Shown here piece after piece: positions 16,615-26,285 of a DNA stretch of 64,000 nucleotides (positions are counted from its first letter, which is position 1; every line of letters begins with the position of its first letter). The stretch is from Pseudomonas fluorescens Q2-87. Its GTDB lineage: Bacteria > Pseudomonadota > Gammaproteobacteria > Pseudomonadales > Pseudomonadaceae. The stretch is from NCBI RefSeq assembly GCF_000281895.1, contig NZ_CM001558.1, forward strand, positions 3,042,556 to 3,106,555, written 5' to 3'. Made by a program: the position numbers and the translations under genes. Under the pieces are notes generated by a model that saw only the letters and a program-made list of their open reading frames with translations, ran no database searches and was not told the origin of the DNA.

Positions 16615-18057
16615 TCAGTCCGCCACAGTCGCTGCTGCGTCCCGCTTGATAGCCATTACCGATTCGGTCCCTTTGGCGGGCTTGGTGCCCGCAACCTTCA
16701 GATCCTTGGCAAACGTCCCATCCACCTCCCCCTTGAAGAAATTCTTGCCGTAGATCAGCAGGCACAACACAACGCCAATCCCGAATGCCCAGCTCGCGCC
16801 TTTGATTGCCAGTACCGCACCGATCACGCCGGCGATACCCAGGTCGCGCTGGCTGCGAGCCTCAAGGATGCCCAGGCGCACGCTGACATAACCCTGGATC
16901 AGCAACGTCAGCGACAGGGCAACACCGAGAATCGGCTGTACCAGCGTCACCACCGGCAACAGCAGCAAACCGCTGTTGGTGCCCCAGCGGAACGATCCGA
17001 CGCCGCCGATAATCGACTTCATCGCCTTCGGTCCACCTTTGAAGCGTTCGATCACCACCACCAGCATCGCCGCCCATTTGGGGCCGCACATGGCGACATC
17101 CGGGCCAACGATACTCATGAACGCATTACGCGCGCCGAAGATCAGGTGAGCGCGATCGGCGTTGTAGTCGACGATTTCATCGGTGCGGACAGTTTCTGCC
17201 TCATCGAGGAGCGATTTCGCACTGAGCACATCGCCGAAGACAATGATGTACGCCGCCAGCATGGTCGGTAGTGCCGAGATAAACATGGACAACGGAGGCA
17301 TACCCAGGCCGAACACAGTGTAGTTGTTCCAAAGTCCGGCAAAGTCCGGTTTGCTGATGCCCCATTGAATGGTTGGCCATGGGGCTTCACCAAACAATGG
17401 TGCAATCACCACCGCCAACAGAACGATCGGCAAGATGCCGAGCTTGGCGAAATTCCACCAGAAGCGGTTGCGCTGCTTGAGTTCGTTGAAGTGCTGGGAA
17501 AAGATCAAATAAAAGGCGATGCCAACTGCAATGGAAATGGTCCAGGGCAGCACATTGAATTTGCCGCCGACCTGGAACACCGCGATCACCGCACTCAAGC
17601 CGGCGCCGACGATAATCCCGGATTTGATCGCCGAGGGAACATACTCCACCACCCTCTTCGCCATTCCGGTCGCCCCCAAGGCGATTGAAAAAATCCCCAA
17701 CATCAACTGGAAGGCAATCAAGGCGTGGACACGCTCCGGGCCCATTGGGTACTGCGCGCAGTAAGCCATCAACAATGGCACCGCCGGCGTGATCCAGCCA
17801 GGCACGGTGGGGTCACCGAGTAAATGGTGCGCCAGGTAAAGCAAGCCGTTTAGCATGACCACGGCAAGTGCGACCTCAAAGGGCATGCCAAGCAGTTCGG
17901 TCATCAGCGGAATCGCGGCCAGGTCCACGGCACACATCAGCAAGCCTTGGAGATAGTCCGGGACTTCGATTTTGTAATGAACAAAGGGCAACCGGACCTT
18001 GAACGGTCCCATCGGGATGTACGGGCTTTCGCTCCGCTGCGCAGGAGTGTCAGACAT
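16615..18057 (-). CDS. SLC23/NCS2-like membrane permease
   Basis: A 480-residue inner-membrane protein with about 12-14 hydrophobic segments and hydrophilic ends. Layout and length suggest a relative of the nucleobase/ascorbate (NCS2, SLC23) transporters, though the classical motifs are weak and the substrate is unknown. The start at 18057 has AGGTGA upstream; a GTG nine bases earlier is less likely. It follows the iron alcohol dehydrogenase by 72 bases on the same strand, and both probably come from the sigma-54 promoter at 19329-19345, so it may import the alcohol or its precursor. Confidence 0.75.
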   Translation of the reverse strand: MSDTPAQRSESPYIPMGPFKVRLPFVHYKIEVPDYLQGLLMCAVDLAAIPLMTELLGMPFEVALAVVMLNGLLYLAHHLLGDPTVPGWITPAVPLLMAYCAQYPMGPERVHALIAFQLMLGIFSIALGATGMAKRVVEYVPSAIKSGIIVGAGLSAVIAVFQVGGKFNVLPWTISIAVGIAFYLIFSQHFNELKQRNRFWWNFAKLGILPIVLLAVVIAPLFGEAPWPTIQWGISKPDFAGLWNNYTVFGLGMPPLSMFISALPTMLAAYIIVFGDVLSAKSLLDEAETVRTDEIVDYNADRAHLIFGARNAFMSIVGPDVAMCGPKWAAMLVVVIERFKGGPKAMKSIIGGVGSFRWGTNSGLLLLPVVTLVQPILGVALSLTLLIQGYVSVRLGILEARSQRDLGIAGVIGAVLAIKGASWAFGIGVVLCLLIYGKNFFKGEVDGTFAKDLKVAGTKPAKGTESVMAIKRDAAATVAD

Positions 18058-18129
18058 TGAGTTCACCTGTTTTATTGGTTTTGTATGGGCGGGCGCGCGC
18101 CGGCTGAACGGCGTCGTGGCGTGTGGAGA

Positions 18130-19278
18130 TCAATAGGCTGCGCGGTAGATCTTCTCGATATCGGCGGCGGTCAGCTGGCGCGGGTTGTTGCGCATCAAGC
18201 GGTCGATCTTGCTGGCCTCTTCAGCCATCGCTGGGATGGCATCCTCCGGCACGTTGAAGCTGCGTAAGCCGGATGGGATATCCACGGCCACACATAGATC
18301 CGCCATGGCTTTAACGGCTTGATCCGCCGCATCCTTGTCGCTCAGGTTCGCGACGCGCACGCCCATGGCTTCGGCGATATCACGCAAGCGTTCGACGCAG
18401 GCCGTCTTGTTCCACTCCATCACGTACGGCAACAACAAGGCGTTGCTGACGCCGTGAGCAATATTGAAACGCCCACCCAATGGGTACGCCAGCGCATGCA
18501 CCGCGCCTACCCCTGCGTTGCCAAACGCCATGCCGGCCATCAGGCTGCCGGTGGCCATCTCCTCCCGCGCTTGCAGGTTGGTAGGATTGGCATAAGCCTT
18601 CGGCAGCGCCTTGGCGATCAGCTTGATGGCGCCCAGCGCGATAGCATCGGTGATCAGCGAGGCGTTGACTGAAAGGTAGGACTCGACCGCATGCACCAGC
18701 GCATCGACACCACTGGCCGCGGTCACACTGCGTGGACAGGTCAGCGTCATGGTCGGACTGACCAGCGCCACGTCGGGCAAGAGATAGTCACTGACGATGC
18801 CTTTCTTCAGTTGCGCTTGCTTGTCGGAGAAAATCGCTACGTTGGTAACCTCCGAACCTGTGCCGGCGGTCGTCGGGATAGCAATCAACGCAGGGCCTTT
18901 GCGTTTCACCAGATCGACACCGAACAGTTCGCTCAGCGGACCTGCATGACTGGCATACGCCGCGACACCCTTGGCGATGTCGATGGCGCTGCCGCCGCCC
19001 ACAGCAATCAACCCGTCGTGGCCGCCCTCGCGATAGGCGCGGGTGCAGTCCTCGACGATGGCCACTTCAGGCTCCGGTTTGACCTGGTCGAAAATGCCGT
19101 AAGGGCGATCACCTAATTGCGCCAGTGCCAGGTCAACAGTGCCGGATTTCAACAGAATGACGTCGGTGACGATCAATGGATTCTGCACATCGAGGCGAGT
19201 CAGTTCAGCCGAAAGCTGCTCGATAGCGCCTTGTCCAGTGATCAGTTTGTTTGCGATTTTGAATGCAGAGGTGTTCAT
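18130..19278 (-). CDS. Iron-containing alcohol dehydrogenase
   Basis: A 382-residue group III alcohol dehydrogenase using NAD(P)H and Fe(II). Motifs include GGGSAIDIAKG for cofactor binding, TAGTGSEVTN, and the iron-binding histidines in VGAVHALAYPLGGRFNIAHGVSNALLLP. The length is normal. It heads a two-gene unit with the SLC23-like permease, driven by a near-consensus sigma-54 promoter upstream. The PAS-AAA activator gene adjacent on the same strand is the obvious regulator. The substrate alcohol is not revealed by sequence. Confidence 0.93.
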   Translation of the reverse strand: MNTSAFKIANKLITGQGAIEQLSAELTRLDVQNPLIVTDVILLKSGTVDLALAQLGDRPYGIFDQVKPEPEVAIVEDCTRAYREGGHDGLIAVGGGSAIDIAKGVAAYASHAGPLSELFGVDLVKRKGPALIAIPTTAGTGSEVTNVAIFSDKQAQLKKGIVSDYLLPDVALVSPTMTLTCPRSVTAASGVDALVHAVESYLSVNASLITDAIALGAIKLIAKALPKAYANPTNLQAREEMATGSLMAGMAFGNAGVGAVHALAYPLGGRFNIAHGVSNALLLPYVMEWNKTACVERLRDIAEAMGVRVANLSDKDAADQAVKAMADLCVAVDIPSGLRSFNVPEDAIPAMAEEASKIDRLMRNNPRQLTAADIEKIYRAAY

Positions 19279-19328
19279 CAGGCTCGTCCAGTTGATGTTG
19301 TTTTATTGGAAGACGTGCCATAGGAGAT

Positions 19329-19345
19329 AGCGAAAGCCGTGCCAA
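19329..19345 (-). promoter_or_regulatory. Sigma-54 promoter of the alcohol dehydrogenase operon
   Basis: On the minus strand TTGGCACG (-24) is followed by GCTT and TCGCT (-12). The spacing GG-N10-GC is exact, and the only departure from TGGCACG-N4-TTGCW is TC for TT. It ends about 50 bases upstream of the dehydrogenase start, and a sigma-54 activator gene lies next door. Confidence 0.8.
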
Positions 19346-19418
19346 ATCCCGCAAAGCCCCACGCCGTGGGCCTTCACGTGATTGGAACGAACACAGGAGG
19401 GTTTTTTACCGCTCAGTC

Positions 19419-19473
19419 CCGATTAGTTTTCTGATCGGTATGCAGGGGCTTGATTGAAAACCTAATCGGTATG
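19419..19473. promoter_or_regulatory. Probable activator-binding sites (UAS) upstream of the sigma-54 promoter
   Basis: CCGATTAG (19419-19426) and CTGATCGG (19431-19438) form an imperfect palindrome. CTGATCGGTATG (19431-19442) is repeated as CTAATCGGTATG at 19462-19473, 31 bases away, i.e. about three helical turns. The palindrome lies roughly 100 bases upstream of the expected transcription start, the usual distance for enhancer sites. The last copy overlaps the end of the activator gene. Confidence 0.6.
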
Positions 19474-20835
19474 TTCCCAGCGTTTCATTTTCTGCACCAC
19501 GGTTGCCTGACTCACCCCCAACGCCTTGGCGGCAAGGCGCGTGGTCTTGTGTTCGCGCAGTGCGGCGCGAATCGCACTGCGCTCGGCATTTTCCAAGACC
19601 TTGCGCAGGGGTAAGTGGGCCTCATTGGAGTTCAGTGAGTTGAGGTCGAGGATCTCCTCAGGCATATCCAACGCCTCGATAGTCCCGGTCTGATTGGTCA
19701 CCACCAGCCGTTCGACGACATTGATCAGCTCGCGGATGTTGCCGGGCCAAGCGTATTCGCACATCAGGTCCAGCGCTTCGAGGCTCCATTGGACCTGGCG
19801 TTCATAACGGGTATTAAATCTGTCGAGGTAGTAATGCAGCAGCGGTGCGACCTCCTCACTGCGCTCGCGCAGTGCCGGGATACTGATCGGCACGACGTTG
19901 AGCCGGTAATACAGGTCAGCCCTGAAACGACCTTCTGCCACCAGTTGCTTGAGGTCATGGTGAGTGGCGCTGATGATGCGCACATCGACCTCCTTCAGCT
20001 CCAGGCCGCCGACAGGAATGAAGCGGTTTTCTTCAATGACCTTGAGTAACTTGACCTGTACTGGCAGCGGCAAATCACCAATTTCATCGAGAAACAACGT
20101 TCCGTTGTGCGCCAGTTCCAGCAGGCCACGCTTGCCTTTGCGGCCTGCGCCGGTGAACGCGCCAGGGGCATAGCCAAACAGCTCGGCTTCGATCAGATTC
20201 TCGGGTAAGGCACCGCAGTTCAGCGCAAGGAAGGGTTCATTGGCGCGTGGACTGGCGTTATGGATGTACTGCGCGACGAGGGTTTTCCCGACACCGGTCT
20301 CTCCTTGAAGCAAAACCTTCACCGAGCTTGCGGCAACCTGTCGGGCCAACGAGAAGACTCGGCCGGAAACCTCCTGGTCGGCCATAAGCGGAGAGCGCAA
20401 CAGATTGTCTTGCTGACCGGCATGCAGCTTGGCGGTGCTGTTGCGCAGCTGTTTAAGCTGTTGCAACTCATCGCGCTCATGTTTCATGCGCAGCAGTTCA
20501 GTCATGTCCCGCACGGTACTGACGACGTACGAAATCCGCTTATTTACGTCGAGAATCGGCGTGGCGCTGACCAGCAATTTCTTGCCCTGGCTCAGGCTCT
20601 GCATCACCGACACCGGCCGACCTCCCTGTAATACGCGCAGTGTGGCCGATTGCGAGATGACGCCCTCCTTCACCAACTCCTGCATGGATCGGCCGATGAG
20701 CACAGCACCGCTGAGTCCAGTCAGGCGCTCATAGGCTTGATTGACCTTCAAGGTCTTGCCGTCGCCATCCGTGATGTAGACGCCGTCATGCAATGCGTTG
20801 AGCAGTTCTTCAAAACTGGCGTCGTTGACGTTCAC
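19462..20835 (-). CDS. Sigma-54-dependent transcriptional activator (PAS-AAA-HTH)
   Basis: A 457-residue enhancer-binding protein. An N-terminal PAS domain (about residues 5-110) is followed by a short coiled coil and an AAA+ domain with Walker A GETGVGKT (178-185), the sigma-54 contact loop GAFTGA (225-230) and Walker B GTLFLDEIG (245-253). A TyrR/Fis-type helix-turn-helix closes the protein (TTRLAAKALGVSQATVVQKM). There is no receiver domain, so it probably senses a small molecule through PAS. The GTG start at 20835 has AAGGAA eight bases upstream. It probably drives the alcohol dehydrogenase operon. Confidence 0.93.
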   Translation of the reverse strand: MNVNDASFEELLNALHDGVYITDGDGKTLKVNQAYERLTGLSGAVLIGRSMQELVKEGVISQSATLRVLQGGRPVSVMQSLSQGKKLLVSATPILDVNKRISYVVSTVRDMTELLRMKHERDELQQLKQLRNSTAKLHAGQQDNLLRSPLMADQEVSGRVFSLARQVAASSVKVLLQGETGVGKTLVAQYIHNASPRANEPFLALNCGALPENLIEAELFGYAPGAFTGAGRKGKRGLLELAHNGTLFLDEIGDLPLPVQVKLLKVIEENRFIPVGGLELKEVDVRIISATHHDLKQLVAEGRFRADLYYRLNVVPISIPALRERSEEVAPLLHYYLDRFNTRYERQVQWSLEALDLMCEYAWPGNIRELINVVERLVVTNQTGTIEALDMPEEILDLNSLNSNEAHLPLRKVLENAERSAIRAALREHKTTRLAAKALGVSQATVVQKMKRWEHTD

Positions 20836-20881
20836 CGGGGCGTTCCTTCGAAGTTCAGAGTCGTTAAGTGTAAACGTGTGC

Positions 20882-21847
20882 TCATGCCGGTGCTTTCAAA
20901 TCCACCCCAAGCGCCCGGGCAAACGCCTTGACCAGCGGACTGCGGACGGTGTTGTGTCGCAGGATCAGATTGAACGGGGTAACGATATTGAACAGGTCCG
21001 GGCGTATGGCTCGCAACTGTCCTTGCTCGACCAGGCCGGCGGCATAGTGTTGCGGGAGAAAGCCCACGAAACGGCCAGTCTTGACCAATAACGCGACCGC
21101 TTCCACCTGGGTCGCCGAGGCGGAAAAGCCGTCGTAACGGGCGAAATTCAGTTTGTCGCGGTGGATCGCGTAGCGGTGGTTGACGCACTCATGTTCCTTG
21201 AGCACCTGGCTATCGATTTGCGCATCCGGCGTCTCGAATAGCGGGTGCCCCAGGGCGCAATAAACCAGTGAGCGTTCTTCATACAAGGCATAGTAATCAA
21301 ACTCTTCACGCTGCTGATAAACCGGCACGATTCCGGCCACTAATCGACCTTCAACTACCCCGCGCTCCACCTCATCTAGCTGGGACGCCTGAAGTTGCAG
21401 CCTTACTTTCGGTGACTCTTCGTTGATCGTTCTAAGCGCGGCAACTAGCGGTGAATGAGGGTCACTTATCGTATTGTCAATGACGCCTACGCCCAAGTCC
21501 CCAACAAGTTCGTTTTGCGCGGAACTAAGCCGGTCCCGAAAGTTGTCGACAGACGCAAAAAGATCGATCGACGCCTGATAGACCAACCTGCCCTCTTCGG
21601 TCAGGTGAAAGCCCTCGCGGCCTCGCGTGCACAGGCGCATGCCGATGCGAATTTCAAGGTCCGAGATCTGTTTGCTGATCGCTGCCAAACCCACGTTGAG
21701 TTCATTCTGGGCGGCGCTGAAACCTCCCGCCTCGACCACCGCCTTGAACACTTTGAGCAGTTTGAAGTCCAGGCCGCTGAGCGCCAACGGTGCCCGGTGA
21801 GGCGGTTTAGGCGGCGGGTTTCCGGAATTGGAAAGTGGGGTTTCCAT
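20882..21847 (-). CDS. LysR-family regulator, divergent from the argH-like operon
   Basis: A 321-residue LysR regulator with a 25-residue proline-rich leader before the helix-turn-helix (SGLDFKLLKVFKAVVEAGGFSAAQNELNVG). The C-terminal domain is of the usual ligand-binding kind. It is transcribed away from the argininosuccinate-lyase-like operon across 316 bases, making it the most probable regulator of that cluster. The ribosome site is weak (AGAGGTAA, 11 bases away). Confidence 0.9.
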   Translation of the reverse strand: METPLSNSGNPPPKPPHRAPLALSGLDFKLLKVFKAVVEAGGFSAAQNELNVGLAAISKQISDLEIRIGMRLCTRGREGFHLTEEGRLVYQASIDLFASVDNFRDRLSSAQNELVGDLGVGVIDNTISDPHSPLVAALRTINEESPKVRLQLQASQLDEVERGVVEGRLVAGIVPVYQQREEFDYYALYEERSLVYCALGHPLFETPDAQIDSQVLKEHECVNHRYAIHRDKLNFARYDGFSASATQVEAVALLVKTGRFVGFLPQHYAAGLVEQGQLRAIRPDLFNIVTPFNLILRHNTVRSPLVKAFARALGVDLKAPA

Positions 21848-22163
21848 AATGCTTATTTACCTCTGGCGCCCTATTCAACACTCTGTGCCCAACAACAAAA
21901 ACAACGCTGGCTAATAATAATGACCACAGAAAACCAAGCTTGGCAACCGCTAATAATTTTTGTATCTGGCGGCCAAGTCACTGATTTCCCGCTATTAAAA
22001 GCTGACACTTCGATCAGCCCTTTCCGCTTCGAAACTGCGCTTGTCCCCTGCCCTCGATGAATAATTAAGCCGCGTCACGCCTGGCGGATTTTCTCCGTCC
22101 AGGGTGAATGTTTCGGGCCAGACCGAACGTTTCGAGTTCGCTTCACCGATGAGGAAAACAACA
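21848..22163. promoter_or_regulatory. Divergent control region between lysR and the argH-like operon
   Basis: A 316-base region with no convincing gene. CTAATAAT occurs twice, at 21911-21918 and 21950-21957, 39 bases apart, in an AT-rich stretch that could hold LysR boxes and promoters. GAGGAAAA precedes the lyase start at 22164. Promoters are not resolved by eye. Confidence 0.45.
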
Positions 22164-23591
22164 ATGTCCCAAACCACCGACCGTCTCTGGGGTGCGCGCT
22201 TCAAAAGCGGCCCGTCCGATGCCCTGGCAGCCCTGTCGCGTTGCCCGGAACACTATTTTCGCCTGACCCCTTACGACCTCGCCGGGTCCCGCGCCCATGC
22301 CGGGGAGCTGCAACGCGCCGGGCTGCTCAGCGAAGAAGAAACCCGGACCATGCTTGCCGCCCTGGATCAGATCGGCGCCGACTTCCGCGCCGGCAGCATT
22401 GCCCCGACCCTCGACGACGAAGACGTCCACACGTTCATCGAGCGCCTGCTGACCGAGCGCCTCGGCGCCTTGGGCGGCAAGCTGCGCGCCGGTCGCTCGC
22501 GCAACGACCAGACTGCCAACGACCTGCGCCTGTTCCTGCGGGATCACGTCCGCACCCTGGCTGTCGAAGTGCTCGCCTTGCAACAGGCGCTGGTGGCCCA
22601 GGCCGAGCAACACATCGAAAGCATCTGCCCCGGCTTCACCCACCTGCAGCAGGCGCAGCCGATTGTCTTCGCCCATCATCTGCTGGCCCATGCCCAAGCG
22701 ATGCTGCGCGACGTTCAGCGTCTGGTTGATTGGGATGCTCGAACCTCGCTGTCGCCGCTGGGTGCAGCGGCCATGGCCGGTTCCGCCATCGCTCGCCTGC
22801 CCGAGCAATCGGCCAAGGAAATGGGCTACAGCGGCGTGTGCGAAAACTCCATCGATGCGGTGGCCAGTCGTGACCACGTCGCGGAGTTCCTGTTCATCGC
22901 CAGCATGCTCGGTATCAACATTTCCCGCCTCGCTGAAGAGTTCTGCCTGTGGTCGTCGCGGCAATTTCGCTGGGTCAGCCTGGACGATGCCTACGCCACC
23001 GGCAGCTCGATCATGCCGCAGAAGAAGAACCCGGACATTGCCGAGCTGGCTCGCGGCAAGGCTGGCCGCTTGATCGGCAACCTGACCGGCCTGCTGTCCA
23101 CCCTCAAATCCCTGCCGCTGTCCTACAACCGCGACTTGAGCGAAGACAAGAACGGCGTACTCGACAGCGTCGACACGCTTCTGCTGGTGTTGCCGGCCAT
23201 GGCCGGGATGGTCGCGACCATGCAGGTCAACGTTGCCGAGCTACTGCGTCAGGCGCCACTGGGTTTCACCTTGGCGACCGAAGTCGCCGACTGGCTGGCC
23301 ATGCGCGGCGTGCCCTTCAAGCAAGCCCACGAAATCACCGGCGCGCTGGTACAGGCGTGTGAGAAACACGACATCGAATTATGGGACGCATCCCCAGCGC
23401 TGCTGGCCGAGATCGATCCGCGCCTGACGCCCGAGGTACGCGATTGCCTGACCCTGGAAGCGGCCATTGCCGCCCGCAGTGGCCGGGGCGGTACCGCGCC
23501 GCAGCAGGTGCGCGAGCAGATCGGGCGCTTGAAAACCGCCCTCGCCGCCCAGCAGGCATGGACCGAAAACTATCAGGGCCTGCGCCTTTGA
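22164..23591 (+). CDS. Argininosuccinate lyase-like C-N lyase (secondary copy)
   Basis: A 475-residue member of the aspartase/fumarase superfamily, closest in layout to argininosuccinate lyase: TDRLWGARFKSGPSDAL at the start, GKLRAGRSRNDQTANDLRL, HLQQAQP and the signature loop GSSIMPQKKNPD with the catalytic Ser. Such enzymes release fumarate from an N-succinyl-type substrate. The context is not arginine synthesis but an amino-acid ABC transporter and deacetylase-fold hydrolases, so a different, catabolic substrate is likely. GAGGAAAACAACA precedes the chosen start; an upstream in-frame ATG lacks support. Confidence 0.85.
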   Translation: MSQTTDRLWGARFKSGPSDALAALSRCPEHYFRLTPYDLAGSRAHAGELQRAGLLSEEETRTMLAALDQIGADFRAGSIAPTLDDEDVHTFIERLLTERLGALGGKLRAGRSRNDQTANDLRLFLRDHVRTLAVEVLALQQALVAQAEQHIESICPGFTHLQQAQPIVFAHHLLAHAQAMLRDVQRLVDWDARTSLSPLGAAAMAGSAIARLPEQSAKEMGYSGVCENSIDAVASRDHVAEFLFIASMLGINISRLAEEFCLWSSRQFRWVSLDDAYATGSSIMPQKKNPDIAELARGKAGRLIGNLTGLLSTLKSLPLSYNRDLSEDKNGVLDSVDTLLLVLPAMAGMVATMQVNVAELLRQAPLGFTLATEVADWLAMRGVPFKQAHEITGALVQACEKHDIELWDASPALLAEIDPRLTPEVRDCLTLEAAIAARSGRGGTAPQQVREQIGRLKTALAAQQAWTENYQGLRL

Positions 23592-23648
23592 CGCCTGCTC
23601 CCGCAGCGATTGTGCCTCACCGCAAAGACCAGTTTCAGGAGCACCAAC

Positions 23649-24527
23649 ATGAGCCAGACTCAGGCAGAACAACTCCAGGCGGAACGCAAGCTGGCGGAAA
23701 ACCAGTTCGACATAACGCAGTACCAGCATGTGCCACGGCGCTACTACGGGCGGATCTTCTTCGCCTCGGTGATCGTCGTCGCCCTGCTGGGCCTGGCGCG
23801 GGCCTTCGCTGAAGGCAAGATCGAATGGTCGTACATCGGCCAGTTCCTCACATCCCAGGCCATTCTGTGGGGGTTGTTCAATACTATCGTCATGGCCGTG
23901 CTGGCGATGGCGCTGGGGATCGTGTTCGGGGTGATCACCGCGATCATGCGCATGTCCGCCAACCCGATCCTGCGCTACGTAGCGTTGACCTACACCTGGC
24001 TGTTCCGCGGCACGCCGCTGATCCTGCAACTGCTGTTGTGGTTCAACCTGGCGCTGATTTTCCCCACCATCGGCATTCCCGGCCTGATCGAAGTGGACAC
24101 CGTCAGCCTGATGACACCCTTCGTGGCCGCCCTGCTCGGCTTGAGCATCAACCAGGGCGCCTACACCGCCGAAGTGGTGCGCGCCGGCCTGTTATCCGTG
24201 GACACCGGCCAGTACGAAGCGGCCAAGTCCATCGGCATGCCGCGCCTGCAAGCGTTGCGTCGGATCATCCTGCCGCAGGCCATGCGGATCATCATTCCGC
24301 CGGTGGGTAACGAGTTCATCGGCATGGTGAAGATGACGTCCCTGGCGAGTGTCATCCAGTACTCGGAACTGCTCTACAACGCCCAGAACATCTACTACGC
24401 CAACGCCAGGGTCATGGAATTGCTGATCGTCGCCGGTATCTGGTACCTGGCCACGGTCACGGTTCTGTCCTTTGGACAAAGCCGCCTGGAGCGTCGTTTC
24501 GCCCGCGGCGCCGGCAAGCGTTCTTGA
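23649..24527 (+). CDS. Amino-acid ABC transporter permease
   Basis: A 292-residue inner-membrane permease of the polar amino-acid (HisM/GlnP) type. It has about five membrane segments and the ABC-coupling EAA loop around [36 protein letters not shown] precedes the start at 23649. It follows the lyase by 57 bases and precedes its ATPase and binding protein, so all form one uptake system. There is only one permease gene, implying a homodimer channel or an unseen partner. Confidence 0.92.
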   Translation: MSQTQAEQLQAERKLAENQFDITQYQHVPRRYYGRIFFASVIVVALLGLARAFAEGKIEWSYIGQFLTSQAILWGLFNTIVMAVLAMALGIVFGVITAIMRMSANPILRYVALTYTWLFRGTPLILQLLLWFNLALIFPTIGIPGLIEVDTVSLMTPFVAALLGLSINQGAYTAEVVRAGLLSVDTGQYEAAKSIGMPRLQALRRIILPQAMRIIIPPVGNEFIGMVKMTSLASVIQYSELLYNAQNIYYANARVMELLIVAGIWYLATVTVLSFGQSRLERRFARGAGKRS

Positions 24528-24537
24528 GGAAAGCGAC

Positions 24538-25302
24538 ATGAGAAGCATCGTCAAGGCTGTGAGCCTGAACAAATATTACGACCAGTACCACGCGCTCAAG
24601 GACATCAACGTCGAAGTCGAGCAAGGCGAAGTGCTGTGCATCATCGGCCCGTCCGGCTCGGGCAAGAGCACCTTGCTGCGCTGCGTCAACCAGTTGGAGA
24701 AGATCGACAAGGGCGGGCTCTGGGTCGATGGCGAGCTGGTGGGCTACCGCGTGGTTGGCAACAAACTCCACGAGCTCAACGAGGCGCAGATCGCCCGGCA
24801 ACGCCTGGCCACTGGCATGGTGTTCCAGCGGTTCAACCTTTTCCCGCACATGACCGTGCTGCAAAACATCATCGAAGGCCCCTGCCAAGTGCTCAAGCGC
24901 TCGCCCAAGGAAGCGCACGAAGAAGCATTGGAATTGCTGGCCCGGGTCGGCCTGGCCGACAAACGCAACAGCTACCCGATCGAACTTTCGGGTGGCCAGC
25001 AGCAACGGGTGGCGATCGCCCGTGCATTGGCCATGCGGCCCAAGCTGATGCTGTTCGATGAACCCACTTCGGCACTCGACCCGGAACTGGTCGGTGAGGT
25101 GCTGTCGGTGATGCGCGATCTGGCGCAGACCGGCATGACCATGATCGTCGTCACCCATGAACTGGGCTTCGCTCGCGAGGTTTCCAACCGCATGGTGTTC
25201 ATGGACGGCGGGCAGATCGTGGAGGCTGGAAGCCCCGAAGAAATACTTATAAGTCCTCAAAATCCACGCACCCAAAGCTTCATTTCTGCCGTTCGAACCT
25301 AA
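24538..25302 (+). CDS. Amino-acid ABC transporter ATP-binding protein
   Basis: A 254-residue ATPase of the GlnQ/HisP type. Walker [10 protein letters not shown], the Q-loop ([14 protein letters not shown]), the signature [15 protein letters not shown] and Walker [14 protein letters not shown] are all present, with the switch His in [20 protein letters not shown] precedes the start, ten bases after the permease stop. It energises import together with the neighbouring permease and binding protein. Confidence 0.95.
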   Translation: MRSIVKAVSLNKYYDQYHALKDINVEVEQGEVLCIIGPSGSGKSTLLRCVNQLEKIDKGGLWVDGELVGYRVVGNKLHELNEAQIARQRLATGMVFQRFNLFPHMTVLQNIIEGPCQVLKRSPKEAHEEALELLARVGLADKRNSYPIELSGGQQQRVAIARALAMRPKLMLFDEPTSALDPELVGEVLSVMRDLAQTGMTMIVVTHELGFAREVSNRMVFMDGGQIVEAGSPEEILISPQNPRTQSFISAVRT

Positions 25303-25340
25303 GCGCCGCTTGGCGCCACAACACTCAAAAGAGAACGACC

Positions 25341-26165
25341 ATGAAGAACTTCGTCATCCCAGCAGTACTCGCCAGCCTCATGGCTTGCAGCGTCAGCTTC
25401 GCCGCCCAATTGCCCGCGAGCATCAAGGACAAGGGCGAGATCGTCGTCGCGATCATGCCGAACTACCCACCGATGGATTTCAAGGACCCGGCCACCAACA
25501 CCCTGACCGGCCTGGATTATGACCTTGGCAACGCCTTGGCCGAACGCCTGGGCGTGAAGATCAAATGGCAGGAAACCGGCTTCGAACAGATGATCAACGC
25601 ACTGACCACCGATCGGGTGGACATGGTGCTGTCGGGCATGACCGACACCGCCGAGCGCCAGGCCAGCGTGACCTTCGTCGATTACTTCACCAGCGGTCCG
25701 CAGTTCTACACCTTGCAGAAGAACAAGGACATCAACGAAGCCATCGACCTGTGCGGCAAGAAAGTCGGTACCAGCCGCCGTACCACTTTCCCGGCGGAAA
25801 TCGCCGAGTTCAGCAAGGCCACCTGTGAAGCGGCCGGCAAACCGGCCATCGTCGTGATCGGCACCGAAGGTTCGGCGGACGCCCGGGCGCAACTGCGTCA
25901 GAGCCGTATCGACGCGGCCATGCAGGGCAGCGAAACCTTGTCCTATCTCAAGACCCAGGAAAAGGACATGTACAAGACCGTGGGCCAGCCGATTTCCGTG
26001 CAACTCACCGGCCTGGGCGTGAGCAAGAAAAAGCCCGAGCTGAGCGAGGCTGTCAAAGTCGCGCTGCAAAGCATGATCGATGACGGCAGCTACCAAACCA
26101 TCCTGAAGAAATGGGAATTGGAACTCGGTGCGATCAAGACCGTGACCGTCAACGCCGGCAAATAG
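25341..26165 (+). CDS. Periplasmic amino-acid-type substrate-binding protein
   Basis: A 274-residue solute-binding protein of the polar amino-acid family, with a signal peptide (MKNFVIPAVLASLMACSVSFAA) cleaved near residue 22. It carries the family stretches LTGLDYDLGNALAERLGVKIKW and DRVDMVLSGMTDTAERQ, plus Arg-Arg-Thr-Thr (about residues 150-153) where ligand carboxylates are usually bound. A small GGCGCC-rich hairpin lies just upstream. It determines the specificity of the transporter. The substrate is probably an amino acid or an N-substituted derivative, given the lyase and hydrolases in the operon. Confidence 0.92.
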   Translation: MKNFVIPAVLASLMACSVSFAAQLPASIKDKGEIVVAIMPNYPPMDFKDPATNTLTGLDYDLGNALAERLGVKIKWQETGFEQMINALTTDRVDMVLSGMTDTAERQASVTFVDYFTSGPQFYTLQKNKDINEAIDLCGKKVGTSRRTTFPAEIAEFSKATCEAAGKPAIVVIGTEGSADARAQLRQSRIDAAMQGSETLSYLKTQEKDMYKTVGQPISVQLTGLGVSKKKPELSEAVKVALQSMIDDGSYQTILKKWELELGAIKTVTVNAGK

Positions 26166-26175
26166 AACCCATCCA

Positions 26176-26247
26176 CTGTGGGAGCGACCTTGCTCGCGAA
26201 GGGCCGTGCCGGACGGCATTGACCTCGAGACGGGCCCGCTCCCACAG
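26176..26247. repeat. REP-type inverted repeat (TGTGGGAGCG class)
   Basis: CTGTGGGAGC (26176-26185) and GCTCCCACAG (26238-26247) are exact reverse complements, with GACCTTGCTCGCGAA next to the first arm. It is a Pseudomonas REP pair ten bases after the binding-protein stop and may damp read-through into the downstream genes. Confidence 0.8.
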
Positions 26248-26285
26248 GGTTGGTGATTCCATGAGAAATGAGTGGAGCGCTACTG

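Noticed and set aside
19305-19320. Second CGTGCCA as another sigma-54 promoter
   Set aside because: No GC at the required ten-base spacing on the minus strand.
22104-22163. N-terminal extension of the argininosuccinate-lyase-like gene
   Set aside because: The extra 20 codons lack family similarity and the inner ATG has GAGGAAAA upstream.
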